Below, in pieces: positions 42,393 through 52,008 of a DNA stretch of 64,000 bases; the first letter of the stretch is position 1; the number at the start of each line of letters is the position of its first letter. The stretch is from positions 62,001-126,000 of the forward strand of contig CACEXV010000001.1 in the NCBI GenBank assembly GCA_902563575.1, given 5' to 3'. A program made the position numbers and the translations under genes. Under the pieces are notes generated by a model that worked only from the letters and a program-made list of their open reading frames with translations, was not told the origin of the DNA and did not search any database. The stretch is from an uncultured Pelagibacteraceae bacterium. GTDB taxonomy: Bacteria; Pseudomonadota; Alphaproteobacteria; Pelagibacterales; Pelagibacteraceae.

Positions 42393-43216
42393 TATGATTT
42401 TACAAATTTATCGATTTGAATTAATTTTTTTAATAAATCTTTAAGCTCACTTAAAGGAACCATGTTTGGACCATCAGAGGGAGCATTATTGGGATCCTCA
42501 TGTGTCTCTATAAATAATGCTCCAATGCCAACTGCGATTGCTGCTCTAGCTAGATGAGGAACAAATTCTCTTTGACCCCCACTTTTTTCTCCCATCCCCC
42601 CTGGTTGCTGTACAGAATGAGTTGCATCAAATACTATTGGGAAGCCAAATTTTGACATGATCGGCAAAGATCTCATGTCTGAAACAAGAGTGTTATAACC
42701 AAAACTTGCACCTCTCTCTGTAATCAAGATATTTTTATTTCCTGAGTCTTCAATTTTTTTTATTACATTAGCCATATCCCAAGGAGCTAAAAATTGTCCC
42801 TTTTTTACATTTATTATTTTTCCTGTCTTTGCTGCTGCAATAAGAAGATCAGTTTGCCTACACAAAAATGCGGGAATTTGTAAAACGTCTACATGTCTTG
42901 ATATTATAGAGCATTGTTCAGCTGTGTGCACATCCGTTAAAACAGGAACCTTAACTTTTTCTTTTATCTTATCAAAAATTGGAAGTGATTTGTCTAAACC
43001 TAAACCTCTTTTACCTTTTAAACTCGTTCTATTAGCTTTATCGAAAGATGTTTTATAAATAAAGTTAATTCCAAGTTCACTTGTCATATCTTTTAATTCT
43101 GATGAAATCTTAATTGCATGTTGTTCACTTTCAAGTTGGCAAGGTCCAGCTATTAAAGTGAAAGGTTTATTATTTGCAATTTCAAAATTAGAACATTTTA
43201 TTTTATGATTTGTCAT
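42392..43216 (-). CDS. kdsA: 3-deoxy-D-manno-octulosonate 8-phosphate synthase
   Basis: A 274-residue KDO-8-P synthase. [69 protein letters not shown] and [12 protein letters not shown] are conserved. It condenses PEP with arabinose 5-phosphate for lipopolysaccharide core. It overlaps pyrG by 4 nt and precedes eno, the normal order. Confidence 0.96.
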   Translation of the reverse strand: MTNHKIKCSNFEIANNKPFTLIAGPCQLESEQHAIKISSELKDMTSELGINFIYKTSFDKANRTSLKGKRGLGLDKSLPIFDKIKEKVKVPVLTDVHTAEQCSIISRHVDVLQIPAFLCRQTDLLIAAAKTGKIINVKKGQFLAPWDMANVIKKIEDSGNKNILITERGASFGYNTLVSDMRSLPIMSKFGFPIVFDATHSVQQPGGMGEKSGGQREFVPHLARAAIAVGIGALFIETHEDPNNAPSDGPNMVPLSELKDLLKKLIQIDKFVKS

Positions 43217-44835
43217 TTTTTCGATTTATATTTAGCTGCTTTTATAAAGGATGAGAATAAAGGGTGTGGTTCTAGAGGTCTAGATTTAAATTCCGGATGA
43301 AATTGAACTCCTATAAACCATGGATGATCTTTCAATTCTATAGTTTCAGGCAACCTATTATCTGGTGATAAACCTGAAAAAATCATTCCTTTATTTTCAA
43401 AATCTCTCTTAAAATTAATATTAACTTCATATCTGTGACGGTGTCTTTCTTTAATTCTTAAAGATTTATAGATATTACTTATCTTTGTGTCTTTTTTAAG
43501 TCTTGCTTCGTAACTTCCGAGTCTCATAGTGCCGCCAAGATTTTGGTCTGTCCCTTTAACTAATTTACCATCTTTCAGCCACTCATTCATTAAACCTACT
43601 ACAGATGCTTTAGAGGAGCCAAATTCACTGGATGTTGCATTCTTTATTTTTAATTCATTTCTTGCAAATTCAATAATCGCCATTTGCATTCCGAAACAAA
43701 TACCTAAAAATGGTATTTTGTGTTTCCTTGCAAAATTAATCGCGGAAATTTTACCCTCAGTCCCTCGTTTACCAAACCCACCGGGTATAAGAATGCCAGA
43801 CACGTCATTCAATTTATCATTTATTTCACTTTTTTTAAGATAATCTGACTCGAGTCTAACTAAGTTTACTTTTAAATTATTAGCTATACCGCCATGGGTC
43901 AAAGCCTCATCTAATGATTTGTACGCATCTTTTAACTCAACGTATTTTCCTATAATTGCAATATTTACTTTATCTTTTGTTTTTAAGACTAAATTAGTAA
44001 TTTTTTTCCAAGGATTTAAATCGACTTTCTTTTTAGATTTAATGTTAAAATATTTTAACACCCTTTCATCTAATTTTTCTTTATTAAAACTTATTGGAGC
44101 TTCATAAATAGTCTTTACGTCAACTGTTTCTATAACATCCTCTATCGCAACATTACAAAATAATGAAATTTTTTTCCTTTGATCTAATGGTATGGATCGC
44201 TCTGATCTACAAATAATAATATCAGGTTGAATACCTATGCTTCTTAATTCCTTGACTGAATGTTGAGTCGGTTTAGTTTTAATTTCATCTGAAGCTTTCA
44301 TATATGGGACTAAAGTAAGATGCATAAAAAGGGTTTTTTTTCTTCCTGTCTCATTAGAAAATTGTCTTATTGCTTCCAAAAAAGGTAAGCTTTCTATGTC
44401 TCCGACAGTGCCACCTATTTCACAAATAACAAAATCTTCTTTTGTAATATCACTTTTTATGAATTCTTTTATTCGATTAGTAATATGTGGAATTACCTGT
44501 ACTGTTTTCCCTAAATATTTTCCTTGGCGCTCTCTTTTAATAACATCGCTGTAAATCTTTCCTGTGGTAATATTATCAGATTTTTTTGCTGAGATACCTG
44601 AAAATCTTTCATAATGACCTAAATCTAGATCTGTTTCGGCACCATCGTCTGTGACATAAACTTCTCCATGTTGAAAAGGACTCATTGTACCAGGATCAAC
44701 ATTTAAATATGGATCTAGTTTTCTTATTCTAACTCTGTAACCTCTTGATTGTAGTAGATAAGCTAATGAAGCGGAAGATAATCCCTTTCCTAGAGAAGAA
44801 ACCACGCCGCCAGTAACAAATATATATCGCGCCAT
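43213..44835 (-). CDS. pyrG: CTP synthase
   Basis: A 540-residue two-domain enzyme. The synthetase half has [56 protein letters not shown] and [12 protein letters not shown]. The glutaminase half has [21 protein letters not shown] with the catalytic Cys, and the His/Glu pair in [12 protein letters not shown]. It aminates UTP to CTP using glutamine. It is 44 nt after secG and heads the pyrG-kdsA-eno block. Confidence 0.96.
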   Translation of the reverse strand: MARYIFVTGGVVSSLGKGLSSASLAYLLQSRGYRVRIRKLDPYLNVDPGTMSPFQHGEVYVTDDGAETDLDLGHYERFSGISAKKSDNITTGKIYSDVIKRERQGKYLGKTVQVIPHITNRIKEFIKSDITKEDFVICEIGGTVGDIESLPFLEAIRQFSNETGRKKTLFMHLTLVPYMKASDEIKTKPTQHSVKELRSIGIQPDIIICRSERSIPLDQRKKISLFCNVAIEDVIETVDVKTIYEAPISFNKEKLDERVLKYFNIKSKKKVDLNPWKKITNLVLKTKDKVNIAIIGKYVELKDAYKSLDEALTHGGIANNLKVNLVRLESDYLKKSEINDKLNDVSGILIPGGFGKRGTEGKISAINFARKHKIPFLGICFGMQMAIIEFARNELKIKNATSSEFGSSKASVVGLMNEWLKDGKLVKGTDQNLGGTMRLGSYEARLKKDTKISNIYKSLRIKERHRHRYEVNINFKRDFENKGMIFSGLSPDNRLPETIELKDHPWFIGVQFHPEFKSRPLEPHPLFSSFIKAAKYKSKK

Positions 44836-44879
44836 GGAAGAATGTTATACTTTAAAATTAAGACAAAAAAAAGATTAAT

Positions 44880-45179
44880 TTAGTTAGAATTAGGTATCTG
44901 AGGTAAATTAGTATCTTGCTCTTCTTGTTTTTCTAAAACAGACTGTGTTTCACGAATTTCAATTCTTGAAAGTGCAACTAAAATTAAACTATTAATAATA
45001 AATAACGTTGCAATTATTGCAGTAAATTTAGTAAGAAAGGTTCCAACTGATCTAGAAGATGTGAAATTATCTTGTGAAACACCAAGACCTAATGCTCCAC
45101 CTTCAGATCTTTGTAATAATACTGAGACTACCAGAATAAAAGCTAAGATAATGTTGATTGTTATAATTATTGTTTCCAT
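44880..45179 (-). CDS. secG: Protein translocase subunit SecG
   Basis: A 99-residue membrane protein with two helices (3-20 and 52-70). LLQRSEGGALGLGVSQ and the FLTKFTAIIATLFIINSL helix are characteristic. It is part of the SecYEG channel. It is 2 nt after tpiA, a widely conserved neighbour. The C-terminal tail is acidic and Gln-rich. Confidence 0.92.
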   Translation of the reverse strand: METIIITINIILAFILVVSVLLQRSEGGALGLGVSQDNFTSSRSVGTFLTKFTAIIATLFIINSLILVALSRIEIRETQSVLEKQEEQDTNLPQIPNSN

Positions 45180-45181
45180 AA

Positions 45182-45931
45182 CTAATTTCTATAATAATTT
45201 TTTATTATATCAATAAATTTTTTGTTAGATTTTGACGCCCCTCCGATCAGAAACCCGTCTATTTCTTTTATTCTCCTTAATTCTTTGATATTACCTCCGT
45301 CAACAGAGCCTCCATATAGAACACGGGGTGCTTTCTTTGATTTAAAAATTTTTTTTAAAGTTTTTTTAATAAACACAGTAGTATTTTTTAACTCAACTTC
45401 TTTTGGTATGAGCCCTGTACCAATCGACCAGATTGGCTCATAAGCAACTATAATATTGTCACTTTTCATTTTAAATTTTAATACTTTTGATAGTTGTTTT
45501 TTTAAAATTAAATTGGTTTTTTTTAATTTCTTCTGTTTTTTATTTTCACCAATACAGAATATTACTTTCATTTTATTATTTAGAGCGTTATTGATTTTTA
45601 AAGATAATTTTTTTTCATCATCTCCCTCAGATCTATTGTCCGAATGACCCAATATCAAATACTGAACACCCAACTCCTTTATCATATAAGCGCTTATGGA
45701 TCCTGTATTTGAGGAAAAATTATCTTTAAAATGACAATTCTGAGCAGAGATACTTAAAAATTTACTATTAAAATTTTTAGAAAAATTCTGAAGTAAGGTG
45801 TAAGGGGGAGCAATAACTACCTTGTAATTAGACTTTTTTTTATCTTTTTTAACATAATCTATTATTTTCTTTATAATATTTGCAGATTTTGAAACTCCAA
45901 ACATTTTCCAATTTCCAATAAAATATTTCAT
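45182..45931 (-). CDS. tpiA: Triosephosphate isomerase
   Basis: A 249-residue TIM-barrel enzyme. FIGNWKM has the catalytic Lys, LILGHSDNRSEG the catalytic His (most enzymes have GHSERR, here SDN), VAYEPIWSIGTG the catalytic Glu, and YGGSVDGGN the phosphate loop. It equilibrates dihydroxyacetone phosphate and glyceraldehyde 3-phosphate, and so takes carbon from the glpK-gpsA module. Divergent from the ppiD-like gene across 65 nt. Confidence 0.94.
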   Translation of the reverse strand: MKYFIGNWKMFGVSKSANIIKKIIDYVKKDKKKSNYKVVIAPPYTLLQNFSKNFNSKFLSISAQNCHFKDNFSSNTGSISAYMIKELGVQYLILGHSDNRSEGDDEKKLSLKINNALNNKMKVIFCIGENKKQKKLKKTNLILKKQLSKVLKFKMKSDNIIVAYEPIWSIGTGLIPKEVELKNTTVFIKKTLKKIFKSKKAPRVLYGGSVDGGNIKELRRIKEIDGFLIGGASKSNKKFIDIIKNYYRN

Positions 45932-45996
45932 GTTAATTGCTATAATCCAGATTTTGTTTTATAGGTGTTATGCTTTAATGTTAATAAATTATAAAA

Positions 45997-47430
45997 ATGC
46001 TTAGTTCAATAGGAAAATTATCAAAATCTATATTAATCAAGGTATTGGTAGCAATAATAATTTTGCCATTTATTTTCTGGGGAATGGGAGATGTCTTTAG
46101 AGGAGGTAATCAAAATGTTGTGGCGACTATAGACTCCAAGAAAGTAAGCTCTAAAGAATTTGTAGAGCATGTTAATCGTATTTCTTTAAATGAAGAGCAA
46201 ATTAAGAATATTAAAGATACTGATTTAATAGAAAAAATATTATCAGATTATATTGGAAGAAAATTAATTGAATTAGAAGTAAAAGATTTCAATATTACTA
46301 TAAGTGATAAAACATTAAGAGAAATAATAATAAATGACGAAACTTTTTTTAAAGACGGTAAATTTTCAAGATTGAAATATGAGGAGTTTTTAATTAAAAA
46401 TAATTTGTCTGCACCTCTTTTCGAAGACAACATTCTAAAGCAAGAGAAAAAAAGACAATTGTTAAGTTACCTATCTGATGGAACAAGAATTCCAGAGTAT
46501 TTAACTAAATATGAATTTAATAAAGAAAACCAGACCAAAAAAATAAAATATATTGATTTAAAAGATTATTATGCGAAAAAAAAGATAAAAGAAGATGAAT
46601 TTAAAAAAACTTACGAATTAAATAAAAATGCTTTTAACGAAGAGTTCAAATCTTTTCAGTACATAGAATTATCTCCAGAAGCCCTTATTGGAAAAAAAGA
46701 GGCAGATGAACAATATTTTAAATTAATTGATAAAATCGAAAACAATATTTTAGATGGATCAACTCTCAAAATAATTTCAGAAGAAAATAATTTGAAAATT
46801 AATAAAATTGAGGAGATTAGTTTATCAACAATAGATAAAAAGAAGAGCTCTAATATGCTCAAAAAATTTTTTGTAATAAGTGAAGAAGGAAAATCAAGGT
46901 TATTTAAGATTGAGAATAAATATTATGTTGCCGAACTTTCAAAAAAAAGAGTTGAAATCAAAAATATAGACAATCCAGAGGTTAGGGAGGCAATAACTGA
47001 GCAATTAAAATTTATGACAAAATTTAAAGAAAATAATGAAATAGCAAAAAAAATTAATCAAAATCAAAACGTAAATTTCATCAAATCATTTGCCCAAAAA
47101 AATAATCTAGAAGTAAAAGAACTTTTGATATTAGGGCTCAATGACAATAAAAAATTTAAAACTAATGTTATAAGAAGAATATTTGAGACAAAAGATGGTG
47201 AAACACATTTGATATCTGATAATACTTTTACCGACAATTTTATAATTTTTATTGAAAAAACAAACTTAAAGAAGTTTGATAAAAATTCACCAAAATATAT
47301 TGAATATTCTACAAGAGCTAAATTAAACTTTGCACAAAATATATATGGCGCTTACGATAAAAGCCTCAATTCCAAGTATCAAATTAAAGTAAATGAAGGT
47401 GTTCTAAACAGAATTAAAAATTCTTTTTAA
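45997..47430 (+). CDS. Membrane-anchored SurA/PpiD-like folding factor
   Basis: A 477-residue protein with an N-terminal membrane anchor (about residues 11-31) ending PFIFWGMGDVF, as in PpiD, then a SurA N-type helical domain (VVATIDSKKVSSKEFVEHVNR). A clear parvulin core with its active-site motifs is not evident in the middle, so isomerase activity is doubtful; chaperone function at the periplasmic exit of the Sec channel is the usual role. It is next to secG-tpiA and precedes trpE, with which it shares a TAATG junction. Confidence 0.82.
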   Translation: MLSSIGKLSKSILIKVLVAIIILPFIFWGMGDVFRGGNQNVVATIDSKKVSSKEFVEHVNRISLNEEQIKNIKDTDLIEKILSDYIGRKLIELEVKDFNITISDKTLREIIINDETFFKDGKFSRLKYEEFLIKNNLSAPLFEDNILKQEKKRQLLSYLSDGTRIPEYLTKYEFNKENQTKKIKYIDLKDYYAKKKIKEDEFKKTYELNKNAFNEEFKSFQYIELSPEALIGKKEADEQYFKLIDKIENNILDGSTLKIISEENNLKINKIEEISLSTIDKKKSSNMLKKFFVISEEGKSRLFKIENKYYVAELSKKRVEIKNIDNPEVREAITEQLKFMTKFKENNEIAKKINQNQNVNFIKSFAQKNNLEVKELLILGLNDNKKFKTNVIRRIFETKDGETHLISDNTFTDNFIIFIEKTNLKKFDKNSPKYIEYSTRAKLNFAQNIYGAYDKSLNSKYQIKVNEGVLNRIKNSF

Positions 47431-48890
47431 TGATAACTAATTTAAATTTTAAACATTTTAAGAAAAGCTGTTTACATAGGTCACACCAAACGCTCTTTAA
47501 ATCTTTCAATTGTAACAATTACAAAAAAATTGAAAATATTTTTCAATTCCTTCTTTCAGAAAAAGATAGCTTTATATTTGAGTCAGTTGAGAAAGGTAAA
47601 ATAAAAGGAAGATTCACAATAATCGGTCTTAATCCTGATAAAAAATGGGATATTTACAACAAAAAAATTGTGGAAATTGGAACTTCAAACAAAAAAAAAG
47701 TTATTCGCAAAGATCCGCTTAAATTTATAAATGAACTAATTTCAAAGTTTAATTTTAAGATGCCTGCTGCTTTACCGAGTATGAGCTCTATGTTGGTAGG
47801 TTACTTTTCATACGATACAATTAGATATATGGAAAATTTACCTGATAATTCTACCGATGATCTGCTAATTCCTGATGTAAGATTAATGAGACCTAAAAAC
47901 TTGATCATTTATGATAATTTAAAGAAGAAAATTCATTTTATTGAAAATGTATTTAGTGATAGGAAAATTAATAATTTTATTGAAGAATTTGATAATATTA
48001 ATAAACGTTTAAATTATTTTCTTAATTGTGGTGAAATTAGTTTGCCCAAGCAATTAACAACCAAAAAAAACAATCATAAAATTAAATCAAACACATCAAA
48101 AGAAAAATTTAAAAAAATGGTAATTGCCGCTAAAAAACATATTAAAAAAGGTGATATTTTCCAAGTTGTTCTAAGTCAAAGATTTGAGAGAAAAATTATA
48201 AAAAAACCTTTAGAAATTTATAATCATTTAAGAGTATCAAACCCGTCTCCATTTATGTTTTATTTTAATTTTGAAGATTTTAAAGTTCTCGGTAGTAGTC
48301 CAGAAATTTTAGTTAGACTAAGAAATAATACTGTAACCATAAGGCCGATAGCTGGTACTAGACCAAGGGGTGCAGATGTTAAATCCGATAAGAAGTTTGA
48401 AAAGGACCTTTTAAAAGATAAAAAAGAATTATCAGAACATTTAATGTTACTAGATTTAGGAAGAAATGATGTTGGAAAAGTCTCCAAAATAAATAGTGTA
48501 AAAGTTAATGAAAAGTTTAAAATTGAAAAATACTCTCATGTAATGCATATCGTTTCAAACGTAGAAGGTAAATTTGATCCTAAATTTTCATTATTTGAGA
48601 CTCTAATGTCAGGATTTCCTGCTGGCACCGTAAGTGGGGCCCCAAAGATCAGGGCAATGGAGCTAATTGATAAAATGGAGAAAAATAAAAGAAAACTTTA
48701 TGCGGGCGGCATAGGTTACTTTAGTCCAAATAGCGAATTTGACACATGTATAGCTTTACGGACTGCTTTAATTAAAAAAGACAAAATTTATGTTCAAGCT
48801 GGTGCGGGTGTTGTAGCTGACAGTAAACCTGATAAAGAATATATGGAAACAGTAAATAAAGCTAAAGCTTTGATGAGTGCTGTTGATTAA
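47430..48890 (+). CDS. trpE: Anthranilate synthase component I
   Basis: A 486-residue chorismate-using enzyme. The C-terminal domain has the signature blocks KGDIFQVVLSQRFE, NPSPFMFYF, GSSPEILV, IRPIAGTRPRG, LMLLDLGRNDVGKVS, FPAGTVSGAPKIRAMELI and the final AGAGVVADSKPDKEY. With TrpG it makes anthranilate from chorismate. First of trpEGDC; the TAATG overlap with the preceding gene suggests coupled translation. I do not see a leader peptide or attenuator. Confidence 0.95.
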   Translation: MITNLNFKHFKKSCLHRSHQTLFKSFNCNNYKKIENIFQFLLSEKDSFIFESVEKGKIKGRFTIIGLNPDKKWDIYNKKIVEIGTSNKKKVIRKDPLKFINELISKFNFKMPAALPSMSSMLVGYFSYDTIRYMENLPDNSTDDLLIPDVRLMRPKNLIIYDNLKKKIHFIENVFSDRKINNFIEEFDNINKRLNYFLNCGEISLPKQLTTKKNNHKIKSNTSKEKFKKMVIAAKKHIKKGDIFQVVLSQRFERKIIKKPLEIYNHLRVSNPSPFMFYFNFEDFKVLGSSPEILVRLRNNTVTIRPIAGTRPRGADVKSDKKFEKDLLKDKKELSEHLMLLDLGRNDVGKVSKINSVKVNEKFKIEKYSHVMHIVSNVEGKFDPKFSLFETLMSGFPAGTVSGAPKIRAMELIDKMEKNKRKLYAGGIGYFSPNSEFDTCIALRTALIKKDKIYVQAGAGVVADSKPDKEYMETVNKAKALMSAVD

Positions 48891-49457
48891 ATGAAAATTT
48901 TACTTATAGATAATTATGATAGTTTTACCTATAATTTGTATCATTATATTTCTAAATTCAAAAAAAACGTATATGTTATAAGAAATGACAAAATTGACGG
49001 TAAATCTGTCATAAGAAATAATTTTGACAAAATTGTCATTTCACCTGGACCTGGTAATCCAAGACAGGCAGGTAATTGTTTAAAAATTGTGAAAGAAGTT
49101 TACAAAAAAATTCCAATTTTAGGTGTTTGCCTAGGCCATCAGATCATAGGACAAGTTTTTGGTGGGAAAATCATTAACGCAAAAAAACTGATGCATGGTA
49201 AAACAAGTAAAATAAAACATAATAAAAAAGGTTTGTTTAAAAATATCCAAAAAAATTTTGAGGCAACTCGATATCACAGTCTTATAGTGGATCGTAAAAA
49301 ACTACCTAAAAGTCTAATAATTACAGCAGAAACTGATGATAAGACAATTATGGGGCTCATGCATAAAGACTATGATATTCATGGCTTCCAATTTCACCCT
49401 GAGAGTATTAGTACTAAGGTGGGTATGAAATTAATTAAAAACTTTATTATCAAGTAA
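48891..49457 (+). CDS. trpG: Anthranilate synthase glutaminase component
   Basis: A 188-residue class I glutamine amidotransferase. LLIDNYDSFTYNL, VISPGPGNP, the nucleophile in GVCLGHQIIGQ, RYHSLIVD and the His/Glu pair in HGFQFHPESI are complete. It supplies ammonia to TrpE. It is directly adjacent to trpE (no spacer) and 1 nt before trpD. Confidence 0.95.
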   Translation: MKILLIDNYDSFTYNLYHYISKFKKNVYVIRNDKIDGKSVIRNNFDKIVISPGPGNPRQAGNCLKIVKEVYKKIPILGVCLGHQIIGQVFGGKIINAKKLMHGKTSKIKHNKKGLFKNIQKNFEATRYHSLIVDRKKLPKSLIITAETDDKTIMGLMHKDYDIHGFQFHPESISTKVGMKLIKNFIIK

Positions 49458-49458
49458 C

Positions 49459-50454
49459 ATGTCTAAAATCATTGAAAGCTTAAAAAAAGGAAAAAACCTT
49501 ACATTTGATGAAAGTAAAATCCTTTTTAAAGAACTTATGGAGGGTAAGTATGACGATAACTCTATAATTGAAATATTAGAACTTTTTTTAAAAAAAGGTG
49601 AAACCAAAGATGAGTTGGCTGGTGGAATTTACATTTTGAGAGAAAAGGCTATTAAAGTAAAAAGTGAGGAAAATACGATAGATACTTGTGGGACTGGCGG
49701 TGATGGTCAAAATTCCTTAAATATTTCGACAGCTGCTGCAATTGTTTTATCAAGTATGGGGGTCAGAGTTGCTAAACATGGTAATAAAGCAGTTTCTTCA
49801 AATTGTGGATCAGCAGATGTATTAGAGGCTCTAAAGATAAATATAAACTTAGGACCAAATGAAGTTGAAGAATACATTGAAAAATTTAATTTTGCTTTTA
49901 TGTTTGCCCCAAATTATCACTCTGCAATGAAATATGTAGGTCCAGCAAGAAAAAAAATGGGTAAAAAAACAATTTTCAATTTAATTGGACCCTTGAGTAG
50001 TCCAGCCCAAGTTAAAAGACAGGTTGTAGGAGTATATGATAAAAAATGGATGGAACCATTTGCAGAGGCTTTAAGAGATAATGGTGTTATTCATGCTTTT
50101 ATTGTCCATAGTGATGATGGAATGGATGAAATTTCACCTTTTACAAAAACTAAAATTGTTGAATTAAAAAATGGAAATCTGAAAAAATTTGTAATTGATC
50201 CAAAAGAATTAGGTATCAATTTAGTAAAAAAAGAAAATTTGAAAGGAAAGAATGCTAAATATAACTCAGAGAAAATTATTGAGATTTACAAGGGCGTGTC
50301 AAATGAATTTTCTCAAGCAGTGGCGCTAAACGTTGCTGCTGGACTGGTGGTCTCTGGTCAGGAAAATAATTTCAATTTTGCTTTTAAAAGTGCATTAAAT
50401 CATTTAATGTCAGGGAAAGTTTATGAACACCTTCTTAAAATTCAATCTAATTAA
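49459..50454 (+). CDS. trpD: Anthranilate phosphoribosyltransferase
   Basis: A 331-residue enzyme. DTCGTGGDGQNSLNISTAAA is the PRPP loop, VAKHGNKAVSSNCGSADVLEAL, FAPNYHSAMK, RKKMGKKTIFNLIGPLSSP and VHSDDGMDEIS are all as expected. It joins anthranilate and PRPP. Shares a base with the trpC start (TAATG). Confidence 0.95.
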   Translation: MSKIIESLKKGKNLTFDESKILFKELMEGKYDDNSIIEILELFLKKGETKDELAGGIYILREKAIKVKSEENTIDTCGTGGDGQNSLNISTAAAIVLSSMGVRVAKHGNKAVSSNCGSADVLEALKININLGPNEVEEYIEKFNFAFMFAPNYHSAMKYVGPARKKMGKKTIFNLIGPLSSPAQVKRQVVGVYDKKWMEPFAEALRDNGVIHAFIVHSDDGMDEISPFTKTKIVELKNGNLKKFVIDPKELGINLVKKENLKGKNAKYNSEKIIEIYKGVSNEFSQAVALNVAAGLVVSGQENNFNFAFKSALNHLMSGKVYEHLLKIQSN

Positions 50455-51245
50455 TGACTAATGTTTTAGAAAAAATTATAAGCGATAAAAAAGATTCTTT
50501 GAGTTTAATTAAAAAGCGTAAAACTTTAGAATCTCTTAATAGAAATATTAAAGAATTAAAATTTTATGATTTTAAAGAGGCAATTAAGAATAATTCTGGA
50601 ATTTCATTAATTTCTGAAATTAAAAAAGCGAGTCCATCGGCCGGTGTTTTAGTTAAAAATTTCAATCATATTGAAATTGCGAAAATGTATATAGATAGTG
50701 GTGCAACTTGTCTTTCTATTTTAACTGAAGAAAAATATTTTTTAGGAAAATTGGAATATATGCAAGACATCAAAAAAAATTTAAAAATACCTATTTTAGC
50801 GAAAGATTTTTTCATTGACCCATATCAAGTAATTTTATCAAAAAGCTACGGATGTGATTGCATATTAATAATATTAGCTGCAGTTAGTGAAAAACAAGCT
50901 GACGAAATATATTCTGAGGCTTTAAAACATAATTTATCCGTGATTATTGAAGTTCATGACCAAAAAGAAGCTGAGAAAGCATTAAAATATGAGCGTGCAT
51001 TAATCGGTATAAACAATAGAAATTTAAAAACTCTTGAGGTTTCTATAAATAACACGTTATCAATTTTTGAAGTAGTAAAGGCTCACAAAGAACCACTTAT
51101 ATCTGAAAGTGGAATTCAAAATGAAGATGACGCAAAATTCATAATTAACAAAACTGGAATCAAAAATTTTCTAATTGGTGAATCACTTTTAAAATCTGAC
51201 AATCCAAGCGAGTTAATGAAGAGATTAATTCAAATAACCCAATAA
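50454..51245 (+). CDS. trpC: Indole-3-glycerol phosphate synthase
   Basis: A 263-residue TIM barrel. ISEIKKASPSAGVL with the catalytic Lys, the CLSILTEEKYFLG loop, ILAKDFFIDPYQV, IIEVHDQKEAEKAL, IGINNRNLKTLEV and ISESGIQNEDDA are typical. No TrpF domain is fused. It closes the indole ring. trpF, trpB and trpA are not in the window. Followed by the lexA control region. Confidence 0.95.
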   Translation: MTNVLEKIISDKKDSLSLIKKRKTLESLNRNIKELKFYDFKEAIKNNSGISLISEIKKASPSAGVLVKNFNHIEIAKMYIDSGATCLSILTEEKYFLGKLEYMQDIKKNLKIPILAKDFFIDPYQVILSKSYGCDCILIILAAVSEKQADEIYSEALKHNLSVIIEVHDQKEAEKALKYERALIGINNRNLKTLEVSINNTLSIFEVVKAHKEPLISESGIQNEDDAKFIINKTGIKNFLIGESLLKSDNPSELMKRLIQITQ

Positions 51246-51278
51246 ATTAGCCTATTATTTAAAGTTGTAATTTAAAAA

Positions 51279-51293
51279 GAACTTTTATAGAAC
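51279..51293. promoter_or_regulatory. LexA operator, GAAC-N7-GAAC
   Basis: GAACTTTTATAGAAC is the exact reverse complement form of the alphaproteobacterial SOS box GTTC-N7-GTTC. It ends 22 nt before the lexA ATG at 51316, as expected for autoregulation. Confidence 0.85.
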
Positions 51294-51299
51294 ATAAAT

Positions 51300-51314
51300 G
51301 TACAAGGTTTGTTC
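51300..51314. promoter_or_regulatory. Second, near-consensus LexA operator
   Basis: GTACAAGGTTTGTTC has one mismatch to GTTC-N7-GTTC and lies in the opposite orientation to the first box, ending 1 nt before the chosen ATG. A site over the ribosome-binding region would repress strongly. Weaker evidence than the first box. Confidence 0.5.
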
Positions 51315-51315
51315 T

Positions 51316-51990
51316 ATGCTTACAAAAAAACAAAAAAACTTATTAATTTTCATAAATAAGAAGATAAGATCTTCAGGAATATCACCGTCTTACGAGGAAA
51401 TGAAAAATTCACTCAACCTTAAGTCGAAATCTGGCATTCACAGATTAATTTCCGCTCTAGAAGAGAGGGGATTTGTAAAAAGATTAGCACATAAAGCTAG
51501 AGCCCTAGAGGTGGTAAAATTACCAGAAAACGCAAGTGCGAATGATATCTTTAACTCTTTTACTCCTAGCGTAATTAAAGGCGGTTTAGATAAGAATAAC
51601 ACCGACTCAAGCAAAGTTTCTGTTTTGGGAAGCATAGCTGCAGGAACACCAATTGAAGCAATTCAACAGGAAGTTGATAGGGTAGCAATTCCTGCGGATT
51701 TGCAAAATAAAGGTGAACACTTTGGTTTAAAAGTTAAGGGAGACTCTATGATAGATGCAGGTATTAATGATGGAGATACTGTTATAGTAAAAAGGTGCAC
51801 TTCTGTCGATAACGGAGAAATCGCAGTTGTTTTGATCGATGATCAAGAAGCAACACTAAAAAAAATTCGAAAAAAAGGTAAAACTATCGCATTAGAAGCT
51901 GCAAATAAAAACTATGGTACTAAAATTTACGCCGCAAATAGAGTAAAAGTCCAAGGAAAATTAATTTCTTTATATAGAAAGTTTCATTAA
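51316..51990 (+). CDS. lexA: LexA SOS repressor
   Basis: A 224-residue repressor from the ATG at 51316, which gives the canonical start [10 protein letters not shown]; an ATG at 51298 would add six residues and cover the second operator. The N-terminal winged helix includes [33 protein letters not shown]. The self-cleavage site is A-G in [10 protein letters not shown], the catalytic Ser in GDSMIDAGI and the Lys in ATLKKI. It represses DNA damage genes until RecA triggers cleavage. Located trpC-lexA-gltX, a compressed form of the alphaproteobacterial order. Confidence 0.95.
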   Translation: MLTKKQKNLLIFINKKIRSSGISPSYEEMKNSLNLKSKSGIHRLISALEERGFVKRLAHKARALEVVKLPENASANDIFNSFTPSVIKGGLDKNNTDSSKVSVLGSIAAGTPIEAIQQEVDRVAIPADLQNKGEHFGLKVKGDSMIDAGINDGDTVIVKRCTSVDNGEIAVVLIDDQEATLKKIRKKGKTIALEAANKNYGTKIYAANRVKVQGKLISLYRKFH

Positions 51991-52008
51991 AATAGTCTAA
52001 ATAAAATA

